DNA of 64,000 nt, taken from the NCBI GenBank assembly GCA_038380435.1, contig JAWZYU010000001.1, positions 14,736,001 to 14,800,000 of the forward strand, written 5' to 3'. How positions within the stretch are numbered: the first letter of the stretch is position 1; each line of letters begins with the position of its first letter. Below are positions 1 to 8,881 of this stretch, in pieces. The notes under the pieces are model-generated. The model saw only the letters and a list, made by a program, of their open reading frames with translations, was not told the DNA's origin and did no database searches. The DNA comes from Ryuthela nishihirai (taxonomy: Eukaryota; Arthropoda; Arachnida; Araneae; Heptathelidae). A program made the position numbers and the translations under genes.

Positions 1-695
1 TTTTCCTGTGATACTTTAATTACTTAATTACAAAATGTTCTTACATATAATATTTATGATTGAATGCATAATTTCAATATAAAATTGCAGAATTTTTTCT
101 TCTCTTTATTATTCTCTTCTATTAGCATTCACTTAATAAATGAAATGCACATTTACAATTAATTGGCATTATAAACAATGGGGAATAGCATCTTCATAAT
201 TCATTTACATTTTAAGTAATTAGCAATAGCATCTGTACAATAAATGATATTTTAAGTAATTAATAAAGTACTTTTAATATTTTACATTGTGGACAATGTA
301 AAATACTAAAAGTACTTTGATATAATATAATGATAGGCAAAGATAATGTCACCGTGACATTATCTTTGCTTATCTTTTCTTAGATAAATTTGGTTATTTT
401 GAAATGATTTCTTAGAGGTGTATATTCTATTTTCGCAATCCTTAAAATATAATAAACCTTAAATGTTCATCACCGTGATGAAATATTGTAAAGAGCATTT
501 GGGTTCCTCCAACGTTAATCAGGTGCCGGGGAGGAGGGAATTGGTTTTCAGAACTAGGTGATAGCTCCTGGTTCAGTTGAAAAGTAGCTGACAGGGCAAT
601 GTTAAGCAATGCATAAAAAATCTGTTTGAAAGCCCAGGAAATATAACCTCAAATATTATAAACGAGTGGGCATACATATAGTGGATCTATTTCCG
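1..695. other. AT-rich stretch with two adjacent hairpins, no gene
   Basis: No coding region is recognisable here. There are two perfect-looking inverted repeats side by side. The first has 25-base arms at 266-290 and 293-317, with one mismatch and a 2-base loop. The second has 20-base arms at 332-351 and 355-374, with one mismatch and a 3-base centre. The second hairpin is centred on TCACCGTGA. A short palindrome, ATCACCGTGAT, recurs near 470-480. The rest is plain AT-rich sequence. Confidence 0.7.
266..374. repeat. Tandem pair of near-perfect palindromes
   Basis: The left palindrome reads AAGTACTTTTAATATTTTAC and onward into its complement at 293-317. The right one, at 332-374, reads GATAGGCAAAGATAATGTCA and then its complement with a single change. 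Only about 14 bases separate them. They could be solo ends of small fold-back MITEs or a cruciform-forming site. No target duplication was recognised. Confidence 0.65.
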
Positions 696-699
696 GTCA

Positions 700-1500
700 T
701 TATTGGTGCTCCATGATGTTGCATGAGATGCACCGATGCACTGTGCTCACATTGTGCCCCATGTGTGCTGCGATCTCTGGAAGGCTCAATCGGAGGGGCG
801 GGGGTGGCTCAGTCGGTAGCGTGCCAGGCTCGTAATCTGTAGTTCCCAGGTTCGAGTCCCAGCTGGGTCAGCGTTGAGATTTATCTCCGCAAAATTCCCC
901 GCCCTGCCCATGGTGAGTAGGGGACACCGATGGGCTTGGAAAGGCCGCCGTCCGTCGGATGGGACGTTAAGCCGTTGCCCCGTGTGCGGGAGAACCATAC
1001 CCTGTGCACGTTAAAGAACACGCTGGATGGCCTTGACGTTAGGCTACCATCTGTCTCCCAACAGCTGTTCCAGTGGGTCCCCTCCCCCAACCTTCTCTGA
1101 GCCTTCGGGGTCCATGTGACCTGGCCATTTAGCCCATGGTGTGCAAAAAAGTGCCGCTCAGAGGTAAAACAACCCAACCCAACCCAACTCAATCGGAGTT
1201 CTCACACATCGTCGATTCGCTCTCTCTCTCTCAGAGGGTGTCAATTTTGCATAAGGGTTCTTCCGGCATGCCCAAGGCAGGTTCCGAACATTTTCACAGC
1301 ATGCACTCCAACCTCACTTCGTGCTGTGATACGAGCTCGTTGGCTCCCTGTATTTATCCACGGCTCGGCTGGGTGTCACATGTCCATTCGCTGCGGAATT
1401 TTGATCATTCGCACATATCCGATGGCCAATTACCTCCTGCGATTTGCATATCTCTACTTCCATATTTTCTTGGTGTTGCGATTTTCTCTTTAAGCAATAT
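700..1500 (-). mobile_element. Tc1-like transposon remnant split by a SINE-A insertion
   Basis: Positions 700-784 and 1199-1500 align by eye with 27745-28153, the N-terminal side and right terminus of the Tc1-like element described below. Shared blocks include GGAGTTCCATGATGTGTGAG-like sequence near 706, TATTTATCCACGGCTC near 1351, and ATATCTCTACTTCCAT near 1450. The terminus GGTGTTGC...AATATAAAT at 1472-1500 corresponds to the right TIR. The transposase catalytic part is missing. The copy is more decayed than the one at 27 kb and was already in place when SINE-A inserted at 796. Confidence 0.75.
796..1187 (+). mobile_element. SINE-A copy 1, full length, with 11-bp TSD
   Basis: This is a tRNA-derived SINE. 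The head GGGGCGGGGGTGGCTCAGTC contains an A-box-like segment (TGGCTCAGTCGGTAGC), followed by a B box (GGTTCGAGTCCC) near 850. A body of about 300 bp follows, ending in a CAACCCA-repeat tail. The pol III promoter is therefore internal. The exact duplication CTCAATCGGAG flanks it at 785-795 and 1188-1198. The host sequence is a Tc1 remnant, and the corresponding unoccupied site is AGGCTCAATTCGAG near 27830. Open frames inside it, on both strands, are by-products of the repeat. Confidence 0.92.
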
Positions 1501-2399
1501 AAATGACAAATGTTGCGTATTCTTGAATGAAACTTTGAAGGCCACAATTTCTATATTGCTTGAAAATGAGATTAAGAATACCCAGTATTCTCTAGAATAG
1601 AGATGTTCAACCTTCTAACTACTGAAAGACCGCATCAGACTGTAGGTTAACCCATGGTCACCTAAAAGAGAGCCGAAATATAGAAAATTAAATTTTTATC
1701 TTAAACATGTAATTACCATTTGCCATGATTAGACTTTTGAAGCGTAGACCTAGCATTAAGAATTTAGAAAGTAATGTGATGTTACATATTAATTTATGAA
1801 TATTTTTTGTGTTATTATAAACATAGAACCATAAAATAAGAAGCTATTGTGTGGCGTACTATAATAAAGACTATAGTTTCAGTTGTCAGTCCTTCGTAAG
1901 TACATCGGCAAATTCTACTAATAATGGAATAATTATATTCGCACATATGGAAATGGCACGTATTGAATGGAAGAATAGTCGGCGCTAAGGTTTTAAACTT
2001 CGAAACCATCAACTGGAAAGCTCCACTCTAGAAATTTGAGTTCATTACCCGTCTATGATATAACCATAGGCGGGTAATGACTCAAACAGTCGTGCATTTT
2101 CGGGGATCTGTTTTACTTTAAATTTCTGCATTTTCTGGAATTCTGCAACTGAGTGCATATTTTTATCCTAAAAATGATTTCTGCAGCTCACTAGATTGTT
2201 GGCACAAGGAGATTCACTGTGCTTAAAACTGGATATAATTTCAGTCTGGTGGAATTGTGGGATATTAATATACTTTGCTCATTTGTGAGTTCATATAAAT
2301 TTCCATGCATTTAGAATTGTTTTGTTTAGTAATGAACAGCAATGACCTCGCTATATCTGTCGTTTTTAAGTCATTTTAGAAAAACGAACTAGTGCTTTC
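1501..2399. other. No gene seen; one hairpin
   Basis: The sequence is AT-rich, with stops in all frames at short spacing. The only structure is a hairpin with 16-base arms, TCATTACCCGTCTATG at 2042-2057 and its complement at 2065-2080. It has one mismatch and a 7-base loop. Confidence 0.6.
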
Positions 2400-2640
2400 A
2401 TTTTGCCGTCTGTTTGTCTGTCCGTTAGTCTGTCTGTCCATCTGTCAGTCTGCAGGTATTCAACTTTGTTTGCTTTTAGAGACCCATTAAAATTTTTTGG
2501 GGTGGGAAAAGTATCGAAAAAATATTGCGATTCTCCTTTTCGATCACCCCCATTAGCTTTCATAATGCCTCTCTAACGGTGGAATTTTTTGGGAAATGCC
2601 AAAACTTTAAAAGAATATTATAAATGATCGATTTATGCTA
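2400..2640 (-). repeat. Dispersed repeat R, fragment with CTGT-rich end
   Basis: A TCTGTCTGTCCATCTGTCAG-type microsatellite stretch is followed by TTTTAGAGACCCATTAAAAT, and then CCTCTCTAACGGTGG near 2568. On the reverse strand this is the same order of blocks as 48060-48235: a gene-less signature TAGAGGGCG, then GATTCGG, then a CAGACAGA run. No protein is encoded. Confidence 0.6.
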
Positions 2641-2689
2641 GAAATTCGAAAATTTAGTGGTAAAGTGGGAAAGTCATGAGTTTTACATT

Positions 2690-2875
2690 GGGAGCAAGTG
2701 CAGGATGTTTAGTGAGATTGGCTGCTGACAAAAGGGACTTGGATTCAAGCCCTGAATAAGCCACGGATTCCATGAGTTGTCTCTCTACTTCGCCTTCCTT
2801 ATAGTCCTTTTCCATGACGTACAATACTGATAGGTTCTGTAAGACCTATCTTCTCATAAGCAGCTGTTTGAGGGA
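2690..2875 (+). mobile_element. SINE-B copy 1, diverged
   Basis: A degraded head, GTTTAGTGAGATTGGCTGCTGA, precedes a B-box relic, GGATTCAAGCCC, near 2730. The SINE-B body follows: TTCCATGACGTACAATACTGATAGG, CTGTAAGACCT and AAGCAGCTGTTTGAGG. The order is the same as in copies at 19108 and 25811, with many substitutions. The first part of the head is eroded. Confidence 0.7.
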
Positions 2876-3320
2876 TAATATTTTACATTGCTTATATTTT
2901 TAATGATTTGATACCTTACTCTCAGGATAGTGTGAAAACTCAACTTTTCGGTTTGAAAGTTCATCGAAACATCCTTTTTGTGTTTAATTGCTAGAAATAA
3001 AATTTTAATATTTGCATTCTCTATCATATATAAGTACGAATTTCACTGTTAGAGGGTGAAAAAGTTGGAAAACAATATATATATATATAACGTTTTTTGA
3101 AAACGATCATTCCATGTTCGCCAGAGACGAATGTATTTTAGTTTAACACTAACGTGAACGATTCGAAATTTCGTATTCTTTTGACTCAGCGAAACGACAT
3201 ACGTCAAGAGAAATCTTTATAATTGTAAATTTTACGTCATCGTAAAGAGAGCTGAAATTGCGACGGCCATATTGCGATCTCAGTCAGATCTCGAAAAACC
3301 AGAATGAAGGAAAAACGTTA
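2876..3320. other. No gene seen
   Basis: AT-rich sequence with a short (AT)n run near 3079-3090. No repeat family from the rest of the window is recognisable in it. Confidence 0.5.
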
Positions 3321-3393
3321 GCCGATAATGATGCAGTGGTTAGCATAACTGGCATGTTTCCAGGAGACGTGGGTTCGAATCCCACTCACGGCA
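3321..3393 (+). pseudogene. tRNA-like sequence, probably a tRNA pseudogene or SINE head
   Basis: These 73 bases fold roughly like a tRNA. The T arm is perfect (GTGGG, loop TTCGAAT, CCCAC) and the 4-bp anticodon stem is CTGG/CCAG. The D arm is ATG/CAT around GGTT, and the acceptor pairs at five of seven positions (GCCGATA with TCACGGC). The anticodon loop would be CATGTTT, with TGT at the anticodon position. The base at position 33 is A, not the universal T, and two acceptor pairs are broken. That argues against a functional tRNA. No SINE body from either main family follows. Confidence 0.55.
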
Positions 3394-3593
3394 CAACCAA
3401 CTGCCTATTATTTTAGGAGTTACATGTTTAGGGGACACATTCTGTGATTCTTTACTGCTGAGATTTGTTTATTTTATCCTTTAGTCCTCTAACAAATCAA
3501 AAGGATTTCTTTTTGGGCGACCAAGCAATAATTACGAAAACGGAAAGGTAATTGTTTTGCTGGAATATAATTTTACTACGAATGCTATTCCTT

Positions 3594-4045
3594 TGGGTAG
3601 TTTTACCTCTGAGCGGCACTATTTTGCACACACCTTTCCCAGCCCATCGGTGTCTTCTTTCTTACCGAGGGCAGGGTGGGGATTAAGCCGAGATAGATTA
3701 AGTGAATTCACTGGAACTCGAACCTGGGACCTTGCAGATTACAAATGGTTAGATCGCCAGTATTCTAAAAACTCAGAGAAGGTTGGGAGAAGAGAACTCA
3801 CTGGAGAGCTGTCAGGAAATAGATGGAAGCCTTCCGTGAAGACCATCCAGCATCTTCTTTAACGTGCACAGGGTATGGCTCTCCTGTACATGTAACTACG
3901 ATTTAACGTCCCATCCGACGGACGGGGACCTTTCCAAGTCCATCAGTGTCCTCTTTCTAACCGAGTGCAGGCTGGGGATTAAGCGGGATAGATTACGCGG
4001 ATTCACTGGGATTCGAACCTGGGACTTTGCAGATTACAAACATCT
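3594..4045 (-). mobile_element. SINE-A copy 2, rearranged double fragment
   Basis: The reverse-strand SINE-A tail (TTTTACCTCTGAGCGGCAC) at 3600 jumps straight to the head-proximal part (CCCATCGGTGTCTTCTTTC) near 3645. It then reaches the B box (CTCGAACCTGGGA) near 3718. A second SINE-A segment follows at 3773-4045, running from AAACTCAGAGAAGGTTGGG to its own B box (ATTCGAACCTGGGA) at 4011. The first unit therefore has an internal deletion of the central body, and the second lacks the tail. Two tandem copies or one rearranged copy would explain it. Confidence 0.75.
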
Positions 4046-4343
4046 GTGATTCAAGGAAAAACTGTTTAATTACATGAAAAATGGGCACGAAGTGGTCAAA
4101 CGATAAGGATTTTATTTGGAAAAATCCGTAAACATTCCGATAGTTATTTTTTATCACTGCCAAAATTATCAACGATCAAAGTTATCATAATTAAATGCAT
4201 TAATTGTGCTTATTTTCACGTATTATATCCAATCAAAAATTACGAAATAATGGGCAGCTTATGCATTATAAAAAGCAAAGTGTACAGGTTAAATGCAAAT
4301 GAATTTGAAAATAATAAGATGACCGATTCTTAATTATGTGGAA
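4046..4343. other. No gene seen
   Basis: AT-rich sequence with no recognised repeat or open frame of note. Confidence 0.5.
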
Positions 4344-4450
4344 AAATGATTTGCCAATGAGTGGGATTCGAACTTACGCATCCCAGTTGCTTGCACTTGA
4401 CCTGTAATTAGGAAGCATGGGTTCGAATATCACTCATCAGCAAATCATTT
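4344..4450. repeat. Palindrome whose two arms both carry a tRNA B-box-like motif
   Basis: The left arm at 4344-4373 begins AAATGATTTGCCAATGAGTG and ends GATTCGAAC. The right arm at 4421-4450 is its reverse complement with about four changes, beginning GTTCGAATATCACTCATCAG. Each arm thus carries GTTCGAATC-like sequence facing the other. The 47-base loop contains TTGCTTGCACTTGACC. It may be a fold-back pair of tRNA-like heads. No transcript can be assigned. Confidence 0.65.
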
Positions 4451-5284
4451 ATTGCACAAAATTATATCTTAAATTAAATGTCAACAGGTAATATGTGAAT
4501 TTATTATTGACCAATTCCTAATTCTTTTTCAGCACGAATAGCAAACGACATTTCATTTTCGCTTCTAGTAAAAGGTTACTTGAATGGCTTCGTTTATACT
4601 CTTCATATTCCTTTCACATGAACTGTCGCTTTCATTTGCATCCTGAAAACCTCCTAATTGGTGACTCCTCTCTATTTAATCGCTGCTTATCCCATTAATT
4701 TTGAATCATTTAATTGGCTGTCGTCATCTGTATAGGACGAAGAGGTGCCATCGCGAGGCAGGATATCCTGGACATCATTGCTGTTTCATAATCGGAACCA
4801 TTTACTTTGCGGCGGATATGATGATTATTTAAATGCCATACATCGCCTCATTCATTCTCAACTCTGTAATGGGACGCTCTTTGATTAATGATTCGAAAGG
4901 CAACAGTCGATGTCGTTTAGCTTCTATTATCTCTATCAGCAGTGGCTACAAAAGAGACGCTCTCTGTCTCGTAGTTGGGCGTGAATTTAATATTATTATA
5001 CCTTCAACGCTGTATGGTTCTTGAGCTGCTTTTACGGTTATTGTCGGATCTTTGGCAGTATCAGAGGAAGACATTCTTTGCTTTGTTTTCGTGATTACGC
5101 CTTTCAGTTAAGGAGTATGAACAGGGTGGAACTTGCGAGGTTCAAAAGGTGCGTCTGCACGCAATGCAATAAGGTTAGCGATACAAAATTCTGATTTACT
5201 TGTTTGCAAAATATTTATTTCACTGGAATTTCCTACATTTTACTCACTAATCTGCTGTATATGGCAAAGTTGATTCTAAACTAA
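4451..5284. other. No gene seen; left arm of a wide inverted repeat
   Basis: The segment 4949-4977 (CAAAAGAGACGCTCTCTGTC and onward) is matched in inverted orientation by 5535-5564, with two changes. The two arms are about 560 bp apart and enclose the start of dispersed repeat R. Nothing coding was seen. Confidence 0.55.
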
Positions 5285-6500
5285 AAGTAGAAGAACACAT
5301 AACGCCTCTGGAGCATATGGGAATCTCGGTTTCAAATTCAATGAAGTTTTTAATTGCCACTTTATCGCTCCTTCAAAGTTTTATTTCGAGCTAATAGATG
5401 ATGGGAAAAATGCAAATTAGTATTTTATTAGTAATTATGCAACATAAAAATATTTATCTTTTATTTGTTAAATTTGAAAAGTTGCTTTTTCCACACACCT
5501 CTGTAAAAAAGTGGTCAGAATGTTGCTATCAGCGCTAACTACGAGACAGAGAGCGCCTCTTTTGTCTTGACGCTCTAATACTGAAATTTCAAATTTCTAC
5601 CATAAACAGATCACATGAAACATTCGATAAATTCGTTAAAGGTTTAACCGTGACCGTTAAAAGTTAACAGTGTTAAAAAGTGATCCATATTTAGTGATCT
5701 CTAACGATATAAAGTAAAACTACTGAAGTATTGGAAAAATGAGAATTGCAATATTTCATCCAACTACAAAAAACTATCCAAAATTTAAACACCTAAATCA
5801 ATGCTATGCAATCCCACTAAAAATATTTTCCAATTATCTCTTGAAACAAAACAATTGCATTTTTACCCACCCTGGGCGTCAGGCTGTCAATGATCTTCAC
5901 ATTCCACCACCAAAATTTCATATTTCTAGCATAAATAGATGACTTGTAATATTGGTTAACAATTTTGGAATTTTAGATTTTGTCCAATAACAGAAGGCGC
6001 AGTTACAACTATTAGGATATTCGGAAAGTACAAATCGTAATATTTGATTAATGCCATCCAACCCAAACAGCCTTTTAAAATAAAAACGTTGCGTTTCCCA
6101 CCAACTTCCTCGGGGTAAGGAGTCAACTCTTGTTGCCGATGAAAATTTCGCGACTTTCGCATTCCATCAGCAAAATTTCAAATTTCTAGCATAATTACAT
6201 CACAGGTATATATAATTATTACAATACATACAATAGTTTGAATGCGCCATAAAAACCTAAATAACCAACCAACCAACCTAAAATAGTTTGCAAATTCGTT
6301 GGAAATTTCATTTCCAACGAATTTGTAAACTTATTACGTTTGAAATTCGTTCGGAATTTTCGAATTTGTCCACCATTAGAGGGCGCAGTTTTAGATTTTG
6401 GAAGATTCGGAAAGTGCAGATCGTATTATTTCATCAAAACCTAACAAGCACAAAAATAATTTCTAATTTATCTACGTAAACAAAAAATGTTCGATGTCTG
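5285..6500 (+). repeat. Dispersed repeat R, longest array in the window
   Basis: Recognisable blocks start with ACGCCTCTGGAGCATATGG near 5302. Internal units then recur, each carrying CAAAATTTCAAATTTCTAGC (5910-5940 and 6170-6190), GGCGCAGTT (5997 and 6383), and GATATTCGGAAAGT followed by AATCGTAATATTT (6012 and 6405). The array ends in CAGACGGACACAGACAGACG near 6500. The blocks recur at 7.8-8.7, 47.5-48.2, 56.7 and 57.5 kb. The unit spacing inside the array is roughly 260 to 380 bp. No protein is encoded, so this is a non-coding repeat of unknown class. Confidence 0.65.
6286..6330. repeat. Hairpin with 21-base arms
   Basis: GTTTGCAAATTCGTTGGAAAT at 6286-6306 and its complement at 6310-6330 are separated by only three bases and differ at one position. 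The hairpin lies inside dispersed repeat R. Confidence 0.7.
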
Positions 6501-6639
6501 CAGACGGACACAGACAGACGACAAAGTGAAACTATTATCTCGTTTTTTGTTTGTTTTTTGAAATCTTTTCATCAGATGGTCTATAATTTCTGCATAATCT
6601 TTACCAAAAAAAATATATTGAGTATAAAATTTCTGAGTT

Positions 6640-7054
6640 GGTTGTTTTACCTCTGAGCGGCACTTTTTTTGCACAAAATGGGCTAAATTGCCAGGTCACA
6701 AGGACTCCGAAGGCTCAGAGAAGATTGGAGGAGGGGACCCACTGGTACGGCTGTTGGAAGATAGAATGGTAGCGTCCCGTCAAGGCCATCCAACGTGTTC
6801 TTCAACGTGCATAGGATTATGGCTCTCCAACACACGGGGTCACGGCTTAACGTCCCATCCGACGGACGGTGGCCTTTCCAAGCCCATCGGTATCCCCTAC
6901 TGATCGTGGGCAGAACGGGTAGTTTGGCGGAGATAAATCTCAACGCTTTCCCAGCTGGGACTCGAACCTGGGAATTGCAGATTACGAGCCTGACGCGCTA
7001 CCGTCTAAGCCACCGCCCCCCCCCCCCCAAAAAAAAAAAAAAAAAAAAAAAACC
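6640..7054 (-). mobile_element. SINE-A copy 3, with poly(C)/poly(A) at its head
   Basis: The reverse-strand tail begins GTTGTTTTACCTCTGAGCGG, and the B box is seen as CTCGAACCTGGGA near 6961. The body is complete. TTCTGAGTT flanks the copy at 6631-6639 and 7055-7063. The head is odd: instead of CCCGCCCC it ends in about 14 C followed by about 24 A. In SINE orientation this is a poly(T)-poly(G) leader inside the target duplication. Confidence 0.88.
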
Positions 7055-7181
7055 TTCTGAGTTATAGTCATTTAAATTTCATTCCCACCTTTAACATTGG
7101 TCATGCATCTTGACAGTAATATGAAATTCTTATGAGATCAGGGTTGGAAATGGAGGGGGGGGGGAGGGTTTGACGCTATTC

Positions 7182-7520
7182 CCCTACAAATATACTCATT
7201 TAGATCAAATACCAGTGATTGCTTCATTTCCATTCACATCCACAATTCAGAATTAGCAAATTTTGAAATTGTGTAACATTAAATGACTAAATGTCTCCAT
7301 TATAACTAAGGTCACCACTGATATCTTTATTTTCAAAGTCTTTATTTTCTTGACAGTTTCCCTCTTATATTGCATTTCACAGTTATCTTTGTACACAGAA
7401 TTATAGCATCATAATTTTTGTGAGACTCTAGGTTTATATCAAACTAGCAGATTTATCCGCTTTTATCGGGTCTTAAACTCCCTAAAATATATAATAAATG
7501 TCATTCCCTTATAGCAAGCC
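7182..7520 (+). repeat. Left copy of an inverted duplication (partner at 11385-11703)
   Basis: From CTACAAATATACTCATTTAG at 7187 to ATAAATGTCATTCCCTTATA near 7512 this matches the reverse complement of 11385-11703, with scattered changes and small indels. Shared blocks include TTTGTGAGACTCTAGGTTTA (7428 onward) and CTTGACAGTTTCC (7350). No terminal inverted repeat of its own is seen. It looks like two copies of a roughly 330-bp repeat in opposite orientation. Confidence 0.75.
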
Positions 7521-7824
7521 TTCATTTGTCATATTGTTGCTTATTGCTTCAGCTTCATGCGCAAGTAAACCAGCAAGTAAAATTTATTGTGCCATTTTTC
7601 GAGGTAGTTACTTGCATCAATGCATAAAATAAATTTTATTTACACATATTTGTTTTACAATTGTTCTGTGCTCTCCATAAAAATATAACGAAAGCAACAA
7701 AAAGTGAAACATAATCGTATTTGTTAATTAAAGTAAAACTTTTAAGAAATTAAAGTTAAGAATAAAATAGTTAAAGAATTAAATATATTTTACTCAAACA
7801 TACGGTTCAGAATAGAAACAAGAA
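7521..7824. other. No gene seen
   Basis: Very AT-rich sequence. It holds nothing beyond short direct repeats of AAAT-type words. Confidence 0.5.
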
Positions 7825-8661
7825 TTTAAAAAATGCATACCGCCTCTGGGGAATATGAGAATTTTGTTTTCAAAGAGCATGAAGTTTTTCGTTTGCCGAT
7901 TTTTGAATACTTTAAAAGTTCTAATTCGAACTTTTTTTGGGTTGTTTTACCTCTGAGCGGCACTTTTTTGCACACCATGGGCTAAATGGCCAGGTCACAT
8001 GGACCCCGAAGGCTCAGAGAAGGTTGGGGGAGGGGACCCACTGGAACAGCTGTTGGGAGACAGATGGTAGCCTCCCGTCAGGCCATCCAGCGCGTTCTTT
8101 AACGTGCACAGTGTATGGCTCTCCCGCACACGGGACCACGGCTTAACGTCCCATCCGACGGACGGCGACCTTTCCAAGCCCATCGGTGTCCCCTACTGAC
8201 CGTGGGCAGGGCGGGGAATTTTGCGGAGATATATCTCAACGCTGACCCAGCTGGGACTCGAACCTGGGAACTACAGATTACGAGCCTGGCGCCCTACCGT
8301 CTGAGCCACCCCCGCCCATAATTCGAACTAATAGATGATTAGGAAGATGCAAATAGTAGTAATAATAATTTTATTAGTAATTTTACAACATAAAAAGTAT
8401 TTGATTATTTTCTTTACATTTAAAAAGTTGCTTCTCTCACACTCCTGTGAGAAAAGGTGGCAGATTGCTGCTACAGTGGAATACATCTTGAACATCTGCA
8501 TTCTTTTGTTTTCAGATCTCTACCTTAAGAGTACCATAAAAGTATCACAAATTGTAGCTTTGAGAGATTCGGAATGTGCGAATCGTAATATTTCATCGAT
8601 ATTTATCCAACACTAAAATAATTTTTAATTTATCGCTAACATAAAAACGATGTTCGATGTG
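7825..8661 (+). repeat. Dispersed repeat R copy interrupted by SINE-A
   Basis: Positions 7835-7932 and 8319-8470 together match 5290-5520: ACCGCCTCTGGGGAATATGAG, GAAGTTTTTCGTTTG, GCTAATAGATGATT-like, and TTTATTAGTAATTTTACAAC. The match continues to GAGATTCGGAATGTGCGAAT near 8565 and GATGTTCGATGT at 8650. The SINE (7933-8318) is missing from the 5.3-kb copy, where TTTCGAGCTAATAGATGATG is unbroken. The right edge abuts a fold-back MITE. Confidence 0.75.
7933..8318 (-). mobile_element. SINE-A copy 4, full length, 11-bp TSD
   Basis: The tail begins TTTTACCTCTGAGCGGCAC, the body is complete, and the head ends GAGCCACCCCCGCCC. TAATTCGAACT flanks it exactly at 7922-7932 and 8319-8329. The host is dispersed repeat R, and the empty paralogous site is at about 5383-5393. 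The copy is close to consensus and so among the younger insertions in the window. Confidence 0.93.
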
Positions 8662-8881
8662 TACAATCGCTCAAAAAAGTATCCGACACTATGGTCGATT
8701 ACAGAATTGAGAAAAATATCTGGCAACGATTTTTTTTTAGAAATTAGTGATCTGGCAAACTTCGTGTCACGTGATACGAAGGTTGCCAGGTCACTAATTT
8801 CTAAAAAAAAATCGTTGTCAGATATTTTTTCTGAATTCTGTAATCAACCATAGTGTTCGGATACATTTTTGAACGACTGTA
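8662..8881. mobile_element. MITE-1 copy 1, full-length fold-back element (220 bp)
   Basis: The whole element is one palindrome. Its arms begin TACAATCGCTCAAAAAAGTA and end TTTTTGAACGACTGTA, and continue inward through GATTACAGAATT and ATTTCTAAAAAAAAATCG to a centre near GTCACGTGATACG. It is flanked by TA, as for Tc1/mariner-type MITEs. A second full copy of the same length is at 33426-33645 and a half copy at 25355-25467. It has no coding capacity and would need a transposase supplied in trans. Confidence 0.9.
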
